The notes under the pieces: model-generated
What the model saw: only the letters and a program-made list of their open reading frames with translations
Database searches by the model: none
Told to the model about the DNA's origin: nothing
Position numbers and translations under genes: made by a program
Origin: PALSA-612 sp963704335
GTDB lineage: Bacteria > Actinomycetota > Thermoleophilia > Gaiellales > Gaiellaceae
Direction: 5' to 3'
Length of the DNA: 64,000 nucleotides
Assembly (NCBI GenBank): GCA_963704335.1
Contig: OY969889.1
Location: 2,852,001-2,916,000, forward strand
In this document: positions 51,591 to 61,840 of the stretch, piece by piece
Layout of the letters: each line of letters opens with the position of its first letter
How positions within the stretch are numbered: position 1 is the stretch's first letter

Positions 51591-51757
51591 TAGGAGGGTT
51601 TGGCGGGACGGTGCTCGTCGCCGGGGCGCGCTGGAGGTTGTGATGCAAGGACGCAGGGAGCCCGCGTACTAACTAGTACGTGGGCGACCGAGGACGCCGC
51701 AGCGCGGCCTCCAGCGTGATTCCGGCGGCACAGTCACTGTTTCGTCAAGCCCTCCTA
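51591..51757. repeat. Palindromic repeat, copy R2
   Basis: 167 bp, TAGGAGGGTTTGGCGGG at the left end and AAGCCCTCCTA at the right. The central stem is CCCGCGTACTA/TAGTACGTGGG. The right-hand TAG (51755-51757 read on the minus strand) is the stop of the lipoprotein gene there. It lies between that gene and moxR. Confidence 0.9.
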
Positions 51758-52428
51758 ATCGTTTCGGGCTTTCGCGAGCGCCGCCTTCGCAGCGGCCAGC
51801 GAGCCCGCTGCATTCGGTGGAGTCACGTCGCCGTACATCAAGATCGTCTGCACGGTGTTGCCGAGCCGGAAGGCATGCGTGATCCCCTGGCCGCCGCCCA
51901 CCTGGATCAGGCCGCCTGCGGCCCAGGACTCGTCACCGAGCACCGGCGAATCCACTTCGGCGAACTGCAGCTGGATGGCGTCCTCCTTGGTCTTCTGCAG
52001 CCAGGCCGTCGCGCCGGCGCGATTCTTGAACAGCCAGATTCGCTGGGAGACGCGCTGGTCGCTCCCCGGTCGCTTGGAGACGAAGACGCTGTCGTGCATG
52101 GCCCGGAAGCCGAGCGCCTTCAGCGGGTTCCGCTGCGCGGGCAGCACGAGTCTGTCTCCTCCAGCGACATCGGGCCGGACTCCTCTTTCACGAAGCCCAG
52201 TCCAGGCGGAGCGTTCTTCGGGCCGAGTGCGATCCGCTCGAGATCGGCCTTCACGAACGTCGGGGACGGCTTCGCAGGCGGCGGTGGCGGTGAGGGTGGC
52301 GCCGGAGGCTGCGGCGCGGTAGGCGGAGGCGGTGGCTCGGTATCCGCCGCGGTCGAGTCGCCGCCACAACCGGCTACTGGCAACGCGAGTGCGGCTGCGA
52401 GCAGCGCAAGGACCACCGGGCGACGCAT
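51755..52428 (-). CDS. Proline-rich lipoprotein of unknown function (frameshifted)
   Basis: About 224 residues if a missing base near 52150 is restored. A signal with lipobox PVAGC precedes a Pro-rich linker (residues ~30-52, PPPPPTAPQPP). The first frame runs to GPMSLEETD and the second from LVLPAQRNPLKALGFRAMHDS to the TAG stop that belongs to repeat R2. The folded part alternates strands and helices (RIWLFKNRAGATAWLQKTKEDAI). It may be a periplasmic-face binding protein. It lies downstream of atpG on the same strand. Confidence 0.55.
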
Positions 52429-52450
52429 CGCGGAAATGTAGCTACGCAAA

Positions 52451-52477
52451 CACGGGGGAACCCATGGTTCCCCCGTG
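52451..52477. repeat. Palindrome with GGGGGAACC arms after atpG
   Basis: A perfect 12-bp stem CACGGGGGAACC/GGTTCCCCCGTG around CAT, followed by GGGCCCCCTCCTTA that runs into the atpG stop. The same arms and the CCCCCTCCTT flank recur in opposite orientation at 55010-55053. It may terminate the atp transcript. Confidence 0.75.
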
Positions 52478-52487
52478 GGCCCCCTCC

Positions 52488-53378
52488 TTATTGCGTGAGG
52501 GCATCCGCGCCGGCGACTACTTCGAGGATCTCCTGCGTGATCTCGGCCTGGCGGGCACGGTTCATCTGCAGCGTCAGCGAATCGATGAGCTCGCCGGCGT
52601 TCTTCGACGCGTTGCGCATGGCCGTCATGCGGGCGCCCTGCTCGGAGGCGGCGGATTCGAGCAGCGCGCGGTAGAGCTCGGTCTCGAGGTAGAAGGGCAG
52701 CAGGCGGGCGAGGATCTCCTCGGGCTCCGGCTCGTAGATGACGTCGCCGAGCAGCGCCGCCTGCGCCGCCGCTTCGTCGCCGAGAGCGAGCTGGTCCTCC
52801 GAGATCGGCAGCACGTCCTGCTCCACGACCGTCTGCACCAGCGGCGACACGTACTGGTTGTAGATCACGACCGCGCGGTCGATCTCCTGGGCGACGTACA
52901 GCTCGGAAAGCCGGTTGGCGAGAGCCTGCGCGTCCACGTAGGCCGGCCGGTCGGAGAAGCCCGTCCACGCCTGCTCGACCGTGTAGCGACGGAAGCGGAG
53001 CGTCGAGGCCCCCTTGCGGCCGGCTACGAGCCAGAGCACGTCGAGACCGTCCCGCCGGAGCTTGCGGTCGAGTGCGAACGCGTGACGGAGCACCTGGGTG
53101 TTGAACGAGCCCGCCAGGCCGCGGTCGCCTGTCAGCGGGAGGATGGCGACCGTCTTCACGTCGCGCTGCTGCAGCAGGGGCAGCCCGTGTACGGAGGCGG
53201 CCGCACGCGCCGTCCCGACCATCAGCTCCAGCATCCGGTCGGCGAACGGCCTCATCGCCTCGATGCGCGCCTGCGCACGCCGCAGCCGCGCGCTCGCGAC
53301 GAGCTCCATCGCCTTCGTGATCTTGCGCGTGTTCGTGACGGACTTGATACGCCGCCTGAGGTCCTGGACGGTCGCCAT
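52488..53378 (-). CDS. atpG: F-type ATP synthase gamma subunit
   Basis: 296 residues, the normal length. N-terminal helix MATVQDLRRRIKSVTNTRKITKAMELVASARLR and C-terminal helix RMTAMRNASKNAGELIDSLTLQMNRARQAEITQE form the central shaft. The middle has LTGDRGLAGSFNTQV. It lies 3 bases after atpA. Normally atpD would follow, but here a lipoprotein gene and a MoxR operon do. Confidence 0.96.
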   Translation of the reverse strand: MATVQDLRRRIKSVTNTRKITKAMELVASARLRRAQARIEAMRPFADRMLELMVGTARAAASVHGLPLLQQRDVKTVAILPLTGDRGLAGSFNTQVLRHAFALDRKLRRDGLDVLWLVAGRKGASTLRFRRYTVEQAWTGFSDRPAYVDAQALANRLSELYVAQEIDRAVVIYNQYVSPLVQTVVEQDVLPISEDQLALGDEAAAQAALLGDVIYEPEPEEILARLLPFYLETELYRALLESAASEQGARMTAMRNASKNAGELIDSLTLQMNRARQAEITQEILEVVAGADALTQ

Positions 53379-53381
53379 TGG

Positions 53382-54904
<1,523 letters not shown>

Positions 54905-54908
<4 letters not shown>

Positions 54909-55093
54909 TGGGACTCCTTCATCTCTGTGGCAAGGACGGGAGCGGCTGTCGTGGGCGGAGCCGGGCTTTGCCCGAGCGCAGCCCAAGTCGTGCCGGAGGC
55001 CATGAAGCGCGAAGGAGGGGGTCCGTGGGGGAACCATGGGTTCCCCCACCCCGGCTTGAGGATGGTGGTGATCTCTTCCGGGCGTAGCTTCAC
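54905..55093 (-). CDS. Leader reading frame from a duplicated atpA start
   Basis: 62 codons. It starts at the duplicate GTG (55093) with the same ribosome site as atpA and the same first 13 residues (MKLRPEEITTILK), then runs through inserted sequence (PGWGNPWFPHGPPPS...) and ends ...EMKESQ. Its TGA (54905-54907) overlaps the true atpA GTG, so translation could be coupled. It is a by-product of a duplication/insertion, not a conserved protein. It may lower or time AtpA synthesis. An assembly artefact is not excluded. Confidence 0.6.
55025..55049. repeat. Palindrome with GGGGGAACC arms inside the atpA leader
   Basis: A perfect 11-bp stem GTGGGGGAACC/GGTTCCCCCAC around ATG, in the 134-bp segment between the two 51-bp repeats. 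In inverse orientation it matches the palindrome after atpG (52451) including the flanking AAGGAGGGGG. Confidence 0.75.
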
Positions 55094-55104
55094 TGGGACT
55101 CCTT
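55054..55104. repeat. 51-bp direct repeat, outer copy (decoy atpA start)
   Basis: Identical to 54869-54919. Its end touches the atpH stop (TAA at 55103-55105), so it sits where the original atpA start would be expected directly after atpH. Confidence 0.9.
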
Positions 55105-55636
55105 ATCTCTTCGTAAGTAGGTCAAGTCTCATGCGGTCGAGCCGGCCGCGCACGCTCGCGTCTGCACGCAACGAGCCTGCTTGCAGCACGATGCCGCCGA
55201 TCAAATCAGGGTCCACCTTGCGCACGGCCTCGACCTTGCGGCCCGAGGCTTGCTCGATGCGGCCGACGATGTCCTTCGCGTCGTCGTCGGACAGCTCGTA
55301 TGCGGTCGTCAGCGTGACCGTGAGCTGACCTTCGGCGCGCGCCACCATCTCGTCGAACTCGGCGCGGATGCCCTCGAGCGAACCGGCGCGTCCCTTCTGG
55401 GCCACGAGCTTCAGAAAGTTCGATGTGAGCTCGTCCGGCTCTCCCGCCGCGGCTTCGAGTACCGCCGCCTTGGAGCCCGCGTCCACCTGCGGGTTGCCGA
55501 TGACCGACCGCAGCTCCGGAACCTCCGCCATCGCCTCGGCCACCGAGACGAGCTGCGCCTGCACGTCCTTGACGTTGCCGCGCTCGACGGCAGCGTCGTA
55601 GAGCGCGCGGGCGTATACGCGGTCGGCGACCGACAT
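55103..55636 (-). CDS. atpH: F-type ATP synthase delta subunit
   Basis: 177 residues. N-terminal ARALYDAAVERGNVKDVQAQLVSVAEA and the C-terminal block GRKVEAVRKVDPDLIGGIVLQAGSLRADASVRGRLDRM, the hallmark of OSCP/delta. It links the peripheral stalk to the top of F1. It is 3 bases after atpF. Confidence 0.95.
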   Translation of the reverse strand: MSVADRVYARALYDAAVERGNVKDVQAQLVSVAEAMAEVPELRSVIGNPQVDAGSKAAVLEAAAGEPDELTSNFLKLVAQKGRAGSLEGIRAEFDEMVARAEGQLTVTLTTAYELSDDDAKDIVGRIEQASGRKVEAVRKVDPDLIGGIVLQAGSLRADASVRGRLDRMRLDLLTKR

Positions 55637-55639
55637 GGG

Positions 55640-56179
55640 CTAGACGGGCTCCTTCTCCAGCGCGGAGAAGTCGAGCTCGTCGATGGCCTCCTCGATGAGG
55701 CGGCGCTGGTCGGCGTCGGTCAGCACCTTGCCGGCGACCTTCTCCGTCGCCTCCAGGGCGAGGCTCGCCACCTCTGAGCGGATCTGGCCGATGGCACGGG
55801 CGGTCTCGGCCTCGATGTCCTTCCGCACCTCCTCGATCCGTCGCTGCCGCTCGGAGTCGAGCTCCTCGCGCAGGCGGCGCTGTTGGTCTTCCGCGACCCG
55901 GCGGGCGTCAGCGAGCATCTCCTCGGCCTGGACGCGTGCGGCAGTGAGCGCCTCGCGCTGCTGGGCAACGAGCTGCTCCGACTGTGTGCGCGCCTGGTCG
56001 GCTGCGTCGAGCGCCTCACGAATGCGGTCCCGCCGCTTGTCGATCGCCGTCTGGATGGGACCGAACGCGTACCGGCGGAGCACGAAGAACGTGATCGCGA
56101 AGACGATCAGCGTCCAGATCATGAGGCCGGGGACGACCTCGATCAGCCCCGAGTCGGCGAGCAGTGGTGCGTTCAGCAT
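55640..56179 (-). CDS. atpF: F-type ATP synthase b subunit
   Basis: 179 residues from the ATG at 56179, which overlaps the atpE stop (TGATG). One N-terminal membrane helix (GLMIWTLIVFAITFFVLRRYAFGPI) precedes a long charged coiled coil (RDRIREALDAADQARTQSEQLVAQQRE...). It forms the peripheral stalk. Only one b gene is present, so it should work as a homodimer. Confidence 0.94.
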   Translation of the reverse strand: MLNAPLLADSGLIEVVPGLMIWTLIVFAITFFVLRRYAFGPIQTAIDKRRDRIREALDAADQARTQSEQLVAQQREALTAARVQAEEMLADARRVAEDQQRRLREELDSERQRRIEEVRKDIEAETARAIGQIRSEVASLALEATEKVAGKVLTDADQRRLIEEAIDELDFSALEKEPV

Positions 56180-56436
56180 CAGACGAGCACGTAGGCGAGC
56201 AGACCGCCGATGAGGCCGTAGAACACGCAGGCCTCGGTGAGGGCGAACCCGATCCACTGGATGCCCTGGAGCTCTCCACGGAGCTCCGGCTGGCGGGCTA
56301 CGGCCTGGATCATCGAGCCGAAGATGTTTCCGATGCCGATCCCGGCTCCGAGCGAGCCGAGGCCGATGCCGAGCGCGAGCGCGATCGCCTTACCGGCGTC
56401 GACTGCGGTGTCGGCTTGCGCGAGCAGAGTGAACAT
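56179..56436 (-). CDS. atpE: F-type ATP synthase c subunit
   Basis: 85 residues, two membrane helices. Helix 1 carries the glycine motif LGSLGAGIGIGNIFG. Helix 2 has the ion-binding Glu in GFALTEACVFYGLIGG. No Gln partner typical of sodium-type rings is seen in helix 1, so proton use is likely. Forms the rotor ring. atpB ends 13 bases upstream. Confidence 0.96.
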   Translation of the reverse strand: MFTLLAQADTAVDAGKAIALALGIGLGSLGAGIGIGNIFGSMIQAVARQPELRGELQGIQWIGFALTEACVFYGLIGGLLAYVLV

Positions 56437-56448
56437 GAAGCCTTCCTC

Positions 56449-57321
56449 CTAGTGTTCGGGCTCGATGGCCGAGCCGATGTAGATGGCGGACAGGGCGGCG
56501 AAGATGTACGCCTGGATCGTGACGACGATCCCGACTTCGAAGAGATAGAAGGCCGTGCCCGCGACGACGGACAGCGGGAACACGAGCCAATTCGTGAGGA
56601 AGATCAGCCCGATGAAGGTCAGGATCAGCATGTGGCCGGCGAGCATGTTCGCGTAGAGCCGGACGCTGAGCGAGATCAGGCGCATGAACTGGCTGAGGAT
56701 CTCGAGCGGGATCATCATCGGCAGCAGCGCCCGCGGCACGTCCGGGACCCAGCTCTGGAGATAGCGCTTGACGCCGTTCTCGCGGATGCCTTCGATGTGC
56801 GTGAACATCCACGTCATCAGAGCCAGGGCCAGCGTCACCGAAAGCGTCGACGTCGCCGCGAAGATCGCGAGCGTGGGCACCTCGAGCCCGGCGATCTCCA
56901 CCTTCTCGTCCGAGAGCGGCAGCGGTATGAAGCCGATCATGTTGACGACCCAGATGAAGATCAGCAGCGAGGCCACGTAGGGGAACCAGCGGCGGATGGC
57001 CTTCGTCGGCAGCCCCTGTTCCGCAACCTGCACTTGCGCCATCTCGTAGACGATCTCGCCCACCGTCTGGCGCCGTCCGGGGCGCTCCTTGAGACGCACC
57101 CGCATGAGGACGATCCCGAGCACCATGGACACGATCCCACCGAGGATGAGGTACGCCACTGCCTTGTTGATCGACATGTCGAGCGGGCCGATGTGGATCG
57201 GAATCCACTCGTTCATCTCCCACTCGTGGGAAGGATCGAACTCCTCCTCCTCGACCTGTGCCGCCGCGAGCGCGGGGAGCACGAGCGCCAGCGTCGTCAC
57301 GAACGCAAGCGCGCGCTTCAC
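56449..57321 (-). CDS. atpB: F-type ATP synthase a subunit
   Basis: 290 residues. The essential Arg is in SLSVRLYANMLAGHMLI. About six helices. An N-terminal secretion-like segment (RALAFVTTLALVLPALAAAQ) and an acidic stretch EEEEFDPSHEWE lie before the first conserved helix. It provides the proton half-channels. It overlaps atpI by 4 bases. Confidence 0.96.
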   Translation of the reverse strand: MKRALAFVTTLALVLPALAAAQVEEEEFDPSHEWEMNEWIPIHIGPLDMSINKAVAYLILGGIVSMVLGIVLMRVRLKERPGRRQTVGEIVYEMAQVQVAEQGLPTKAIRRWFPYVASLLIFIWVVNMIGFIPLPLSDEKVEIAGLEVPTLAIFAATSTLSVTLALALMTWMFTHIEGIRENGVKRYLQSWVPDVPRALLPMMIPLEILSQFMRLISLSVRLYANMLAGHMLILTFIGLIFLTNWLVFPLSVVAGTAFYLFEVGIVVTIQAYIFAALSAIYIGSAIEPEH

Positions 57322-57689
57322 TTCGTGCTCCCGAAGTACGAGGCCAGGGACAGTCCCAGCTCGGCGGTGTAGGCGAGCGCGAAGACGAGGATGGCCGGGA
57401 GGGCGAGGTCCTCGTTCGTAGTGGCGACTGCGAGCAGCACGACGAGCACGGCAAGCCCCTTGAAGACGAGCTCGAAGGCGTGCAGCCCGCCGCCGGCCGC
57501 CGGGCTCGCGTCCTTGCGGACGTAGTCGACGAGCAACGAGATCCCGCGCATGCCTGCCCAGAGCACCGCGCCGAGCGCCCAGCCGCGGACGTCCCAGCCG
57601 GCGACGAGGAAGACCACCAGCGAGACACCGAGCACGAGCAGCGCCGCCAGGGCGGGCGCGAGCTTCCGGGGCACCGGCCTCGGGGTCAT
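57318..57689 (-). CDS. atpI: ATP synthase protein I-like membrane protein
   Basis: 123 residues from the ATG at 57689. Four hydrophobic segments (APALAALLVLGVSLVVFLVAG, WALGAVLWAGMRGISLLV, FKGLAVLVVLLAVATT, ALPAILVFALAYTAELGLSL). Its place directly before atpB fits AtpI, which helps assemble the c ring or imports Mg. Sequence similarity to AtpI is weak, so the name rests mostly on position. Confidence 0.65.
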   Translation of the reverse strand: MTPRPVPRKLAPALAALLVLGVSLVVFLVAGWDVRGWALGAVLWAGMRGISLLVDYVRKDASPAAGGGLHAFELVFKGLAVLVVLLAVATTNEDLALPAILVFALAYTAELGLSLASYFGSTK

Positions 57690-57706
57690 GAGCGTGCTCG
57701 AGGGCA

Positions 57707-57904
57707 CTACATCGAGTCCTTGTAACGGAAGTAGACGGCGCCCACGCCCGCGGGAACGCCGATCATGGCGCCTGCCAGCATGCCGTAGCCCACGCCGCCG
57801 GCCGCCCAGCCGACGAGGGCCCCACACCCGATGCAGGCTGCTGTCGTGCCGGCGAGCAGGGTGCCTGCCCCGGCAGGGTGAAACGCGGGGCGAGAAGGCT
57901 CCAT
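57707..57904 (-). CDS. AtpZ/AtpI-like small membrane protein
   Basis: About 65 residues from the Met at 57904 (an upstream Met at 57916 is possible). Two membrane helices rich in G-x3-G spacing (GTLLAGTTAACIGCGALVGWAAGGVGYGMLAGAMIGVPAGVGAVYF), as in the F0F1-ATPase subunit AtpZ family. First gene of this atp block. The upstream 85 bases hold the candidate promoter TTACAA-N19-TATGCT on the minus strand. Confidence 0.65.
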   Translation of the reverse strand: MEPSRPAFHPAGAGTLLAGTTAACIGCGALVGWAAGGVGYGMLAGAMIGVPAGVGAVYFRYKDSM

Positions 57905-57989
57905 CGCCGCGAGCATACCAGCCCTGCGACCCCAGCTTGTAACACTCTAATCCCCTCGTTGATGCGATAAAGGGTGATGTTTGTGTGCG

Positions 57990-58154
57990 GGAGGGTCTGG
58001 CGGGGCGGTGCTCGTCGCCGGGGCGCGCTGGCGGTCGTGATGCAAGGACGCAGGGAGCCCGCGTACTAACTAGTACGTGGGCGACCGAGAACGCCGCAGC
58101 GCGGCCTCCAGCGTGATTCCGGCGGCACAGACACTGTCTCGCCAGACCCTCCTA
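57990..58154. repeat. Palindromic repeat, copy R3
   Basis: 165 bp. It opens GGAGGGTCTGGCGGGG and closes CGCCAGACCCTCCTA. The centre is CCCGCGTACTAACTAGTACG. The last three bases (58152-58154) are the TAG stop of the wecA-like gene. It separates that gene from the atp block downstream. Confidence 0.9.
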
Positions 58155-59285
58155 GGCCGACTTGCGCTGCTCGCCTAGCTCGCGCTGCTCCCGGGCGACC
58201 CGGCGGCGGATGCGCGGGTTGGCGAGCTTCACGATCTCGAGCGCGTACACGATCACCGCCGAGAACAGCACGGCGGCGAGGCCGATCGCCGCCACGGCCA
58301 TGGTCGGCCAGAGGTGCCAGTCGCCGCCCTCGCGAAAGTCGATGAAGCGCGTCGCGAGCGCAGCGCCGGCCAGCGTCGCGCACCAGAGCCAGATGATGAC
58401 CGTCGTTCGCCTCTGCGACAGGCCGATGCGCAGGAAGCGGTGGTGGAGATGCTCCTGGTCGGGCGCCGTGATCGGTTGCCTGTACTTCAGCCGCCGGGCG
58501 ACGACGAAGCCCGTGTCCATGATCGGCACCGCCAGCACGAGCAGCGGGAATAACAGGGCCACGGTGGCGGCCGTCTTCAGCAACCCCTCGACGGCCACCG
58601 TGGCGAGCACGAAGCCGAGCAGCATCGCCCCGGAATCGCCCATGAAGATCCGCGCGGGATAGAAGTTGTGCCGCAGGAAGCCGAGGCAGGCGCCGAAGAC
58701 GATCGCTGACACGATTGCTGCATCCGGGTTGCCCAGCGACAGGGCGATGACGGCGAAGGTGCCGCCCGCGATCGAGCACACTCCGGCCGCCAGGCCATCG
58801 AGCCCGTCGAGGAAGTTGACCATGTTCATGACGGCCACGATCCAGACGACGGTCAGCGGCTTGCCCACCCACGGCGACAGCTCGTGGACGCCGACGAACG
58901 GAAACGTGAAGCGGTCGATCCAGATGCCGAAGGCGACGGGAATCGAAGCCGCCCCGACCTGCCCGGCGAGCTTCTGCCACCAGAGAAGCCCACGGAAGTC
59001 GTCGATTGCGCCAACGGCCGTCGCGACTGTGGCGCCCAGCAGGAGGCCGCGCATCTCGTCCGAGAAGTCGACGAAGGCGAGTGCCGGGATGATGATCCCG
59101 AAGAAGAGCGCCAGGCCGCCGAGCTTGGGGACGATCCGCTCGTGCACGCGCCGCTCGCCCGGCCGGTCGACGATGCCGAGGAAGCGGGCGACGTTGCCGA
59201 CCACCGGGGTCAGCAGCAACACGATGACGAGGGCGAGCCCGGCGCCGTAGAGCACTTCCCAGTTCGCGCGCAGCTCGTCCAGCAC
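58152..59285 (-). CDS. WecA/TagO-type undecaprenyl-phosphate sugar-1-phosphate transferase
   Basis: 377 residues, about 11 membrane helices. It carries the family's catalytic loops: AIDDFRG, VNMVNFLDGLDGLAAG, IFMGDSGAMLLGF, and the substrate loop PDQEHLHHRFLRIG (H-x-H-H-type as in WecA). It starts lipid-linked glycan synthesis by adding GlcNAc-1-P or similar. GTG start overlaps the upp stop by one base (TAGTG). Its own TAG is in repeat R3. Confidence 0.9.
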   Translation of the reverse strand: MLDELRANWEVLYGAGLALVIVLLLTPVVGNVARFLGIVDRPGERRVHERIVPKLGGLALFFGIIIPALAFVDFSDEMRGLLLGATVATAVGAIDDFRGLLWWQKLAGQVGAASIPVAFGIWIDRFTFPFVGVHELSPWVGKPLTVVWIVAVMNMVNFLDGLDGLAAGVCSIAGGTFAVIALSLGNPDAAIVSAIVFGACLGFLRHNFYPARIFMGDSGAMLLGFVLATVAVEGLLKTAATVALLFPLLVLAVPIMDTGFVVARRLKYRQPITAPDQEHLHHRFLRIGLSQRRTTVIIWLWCATLAGAALATRFIDFREGGDWHLWPTMAVAAIGLAAVLFSAVIVYALEIVKLANPRIRRRVAREQRELGEQRKSA

Positions 59286-59911
59286 TACCTGGTCCCGTAG
59301 AGGCGATCGCCGGCGTCGCCTAGACCGGGCACGATGAAGCCGCGCTCGTTGAGGCCGCGGTCGATGGCTGCGACGACGATGTGCACGTCCGGGTGCGCAA
59401 CCTGTACCCGCTCGATCCCCTCCGGGGCGGCGATGATCGCGATCAGGCGGATGGACATCGCACCCGCTTTCTTGACAACGTCGATGGCGGCCGTGGTCGA
59501 GTTGCCGGTGGCCAGCATCGGGTCGAGCACGATCACGTCACGCTGCGCGACGTCGGTCGGCAGCTTCACGTAGTACTCGTGCGGCTTCAGCGTCTCCTCA
59601 TCTCGGTACATGCCGATGAACCCGACGCGTGCGCCCGAGATGAGCGACAGCACGCCGTCGAGCATGCCAATGCCGGCGCGGAGGATCGGGCAGACGGCGA
59701 CCTTCTTGCCGGAGATGCGCGGCACCGAGGCGCTCTCGAGCGGTGTCGAGATCTCCACCTGCTCTGTGGCCAGGTCCTTCGTCACCTCGTACGTGAGCAG
59801 CAGCGTCAGCTCGTTGACGAGGCGGCGGAAGTCGGCGGTCGAAGTGTTGACGTCGCGCAGTAGGCCGAGCTTGTGCTGCGCTAGCGGGTGGCTGACCTCA
59901 GTGACGGACAT
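59285..59911 (-). CDS. upp: Uracil phosphoribosyltransferase
   Basis: 208 residues. It salvages uracil with PRPP to UMP. The PRPP loop is VIVLDPMLATGNSTTAAIDVVKKAG and the C-terminal uracil site is GLNERGFIVPGLGDAGDRLYGT. It starts inside the last codons of glyA (14-base overlap) in another frame. Confidence 0.96.
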   Translation of the reverse strand: MSVTEVSHPLAQHKLGLLRDVNTSTADFRRLVNELTLLLTYEVTKDLATEQVEISTPLESASVPRISGKKVAVCPILRAGIGMLDGVLSLISGARVGFIGMYRDEETLKPHEYYVKLPTDVAQRDVIVLDPMLATGNSTTAAIDVVKKAGAMSIRLIAIIAAPEGIERVQVAHPDVHIVVAAIDRGLNERGFIVPGLGDAGDRLYGTR

Positions 59912-61193
59912 AGGTCGTATAGCCGCGGAAGCCGGGATAGAGAGGCCGCTCGTCGCAAAGGGCGAGGCTGCGCTCGCGCAGGGCGGGGAGGTCGGCGTCC
60001 TCGGCCAGCGCCTCGCACGTGATCCTCCCCACCTCGCGGAAGTCGTCCTCGTCGAAGCCGCGCATCGTGGCTGCCGGCGTCCCCGCACGCAGGCCGGATG
60101 CAACGGTCGGCGGTCGCTCGTCGAAGGGAATCGTGTTGCGGTTGACGGTGATGGCGACTTCGGCCAGGCGCTCCTCGGCGTCCTTCCCGGTCCACTCGGT
60201 CCGACGGAGGTCGACGAGCAGGAGGTGCGTGTCTGTGCCGCCCGTCAGCACGTCGAGCCCACCGGCTTGCAGCTCGGAGGCGTACGCGTCCGCGTTCGTC
60301 CGCACCTGCTGCTGGTACTCCCGGAAGGCGTCAGAGCCCGCGATCGCGAAGCACGTCGCCTTGGCCGCGATGACGTGGTTGAGCGGGCCGCCCTGCATCC
60401 CCGGAAAGACCGCGCGGTCGACAGCTGCTGCGAGCTCCTCCCGGCAGAGCACGAAGCCCGAGCGCGGTCCGGCGAGCGTCTTGTGCGCAGTCGACGTCAC
60501 GAAGTCGCAGTGCGGCACAGGGTTCGGATGCAGCCCCGCGGCCACGAGCCCGGCGAAGTGCGCCATGTCGCAGAGCAGGTAGGCGCCGACCTCGTCGGCG
60601 ATCTCCCGGAAGCGCTCGGCCTCGACCACCCGCGGGTACGCCGAGCCGCCGCAGACGATGAGCTTCGGCCGGTGAGCCTTTGCGAGCTCCCGCACGTCGT
60701 CGTAGTCGATGAGGCTCGTCTCGCGGTTGACGCCGTAGTGGACGATCGTGTACAGCCGTCCGGAGAAGTTGACCTTGAGGCCGTGTGTCAGGTGACCCCC
60801 GTGCGACAGCTCGAGCGAGAGGATCGTGTCGCCCGGGTCGAGGCACGAGAAGTAGACGGCCATGTTCGTCTGTGCCCCGGCGTGTGGCTGGACGTTCGCG
60901 TGCTCGGCGCCGAAGAGCGCCTTCGCGCGCTCGATGGCCAGCTGCTCGATCTCGTCGACGACCTCGCAGCCGCCGTAGTAGCGTCGGCCCGGATAACCCT
61001 CGGAGTACTTATTCGTCGGCGTCGAGCCCACGGCCTCGAGCACCGAGGGCCACGTGAAGTTCTCGGACGCGATCAGCTCGATCTCCGCCCGCTGCCGCTC
61101 GAGCTCGCGTCCGAGCAGCGCTGCGATGTCGGGATCGATGTCGGTGAGACCCGCGGTACGCAGCTGCTCGAGAGAGAGGGCGGTCACCGCCAT
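59898..61193 (-). CDS. glyA: Serine hydroxymethyltransferase
   Basis: 431 residues. It makes glycine and methylene-THF from serine, feeding the one-carbon units used by MetH. The PLP lysine is in VTSTAHKTLAGPRSGF. Other landmarks are LIASENFTWPSVLEA, YSEGYPGRRYYGGCEVVDE and DMAHFAGLVAAG. It starts at ATG 61193. An open frame upstream is not homologous. Neighbours yrdC and prmC are on the same strand. Confidence 0.97.
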   Translation of the reverse strand: MAVTALSLEQLRTAGLTDIDPDIAALLGRELERQRAEIELIASENFTWPSVLEAVGSTPTNKYSEGYPGRRYYGGCEVVDEIEQLAIERAKALFGAEHANVQPHAGAQTNMAVYFSCLDPGDTILSLELSHGGHLTHGLKVNFSGRLYTIVHYGVNRETSLIDYDDVRELAKAHRPKLIVCGGSAYPRVVEAERFREIADEVGAYLLCDMAHFAGLVAAGLHPNPVPHCDFVTSTAHKTLAGPRSGFVLCREELAAAVDRAVFPGMQGGPLNHVIAAKATCFAIAGSDAFREYQQQVRTNADAYASELQAGGLDVLTGGTDTHLLLVDLRRTEWTGKDAEERLAEVAITVNRNTIPFDERPPTVASGLRAGTPAATMRGFDEDDFREVGRITCEALAEDADLPALRERSLALCDERPLYPGFRGYTTYVRH

Positions 61194-61255
61194 CGGCCGG
61201 ATCGTACTCGTCGCACCTGCGTGAATTGACACACACCCGGCACAGACACGTAACT

Positions 61256-61268
61256 GGTGCCTGGCACC
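61256..61268. repeat. Short palindrome GGTGCCTGGCACC
   Basis: Perfect palindromic core in the 77-base gap between yrdC and glyA, preceded by ACACACCCGGCACAGACACG. Shares its centre with the site at 2179-2191. Confidence 0.45.
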
Positions 61269-61270
61269 CT

Positions 61271-61840
61271 TTACAGAGCAGACAGGCGCGAGAGGGCTTC
61301 GGCGGCCGGCACAGCGCCCTCTCGCAGCACTCGAGGCTCTGCGCCGGTGAGGTCGAGCACCGTCGACGGCACGCCGGGCAGCACGCCCCCGTCCACGAGC
61401 GCACCGCAGGCTGCACGGATCTCCTCGGGTACTTCGTCGAGCGATCTCGGGTCGGGCCCGCCGTGCACGTTCGCGCTGGTCGCCATCACGGCGCCGAGAG
61501 CGCGCACTGCCTCGGCCGCCTCTGCGGGCAGGTGCGGCACGCGGACGCCGATCGTCTCCTCGGCGAGCCAGGCATGGCGGCGCTCGGGATTTTCGAAGAC
61601 GAGCGTGTACGGCCCCGGCAGCAGCCGTCGCACGACCTCCTCCGGCAGCTCCGGGACGCGCTCGAGCAGCGCGTCGACGTCCGCGCACACGAGCGCCGCA
61701 GGTTGCTCCTGCGGCCGTCCCTTGAGAGCGAGCGCACGGCGGCACGCCGACTCGGACGCCGCGTCCGCGCAGAGCCCGTACACGGTGTCGGTGGGCAGGA
61801 CGACGGGCTCTCCCGCGCGGAGTGCCGCTACGGCGTCCAT
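61271..61840 (-). CDS. tsaC: Threonylcarbamoyl-AMP synthase (Sua5/YrdC/TsaC)
   Basis: 189 residues. First step of t6A modification of tRNA. LRAGEPVVLPTDTVYGLCADA opens the YrdC fold, then ALKGRPQEQP and GVRVPHLPAEA, and MATSANVHGGPDP closes the ATP site. It lacks the extra Sua5 C-terminal domain. It overlaps prmC by 13 bases. Confidence 0.93.
   Translation of the reverse strand: MDAVAALRAGEPVVLPTDTVYGLCADAASESACRRALALKGRPQEQPAALVCADVDALLERVPELPEEVVRRLLPGPYTLVFENPERRHAWLAEETIGVRVPHLPAEAAEAVRALGAVMATSANVHGGPDPRSLDEVPEEIRAACGALVDGGVLPGVPSTVLDLTGAEPRVLREGAVPAAEALSRLSAL

Noticed and set aside
54909..55049. atpA start at 55049 with 47 extra residues
   Set aside because: The extra codons fall in the inserted segment between the 51-bp repeats. 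The conserved alpha N-terminus begins at GTG 54908.
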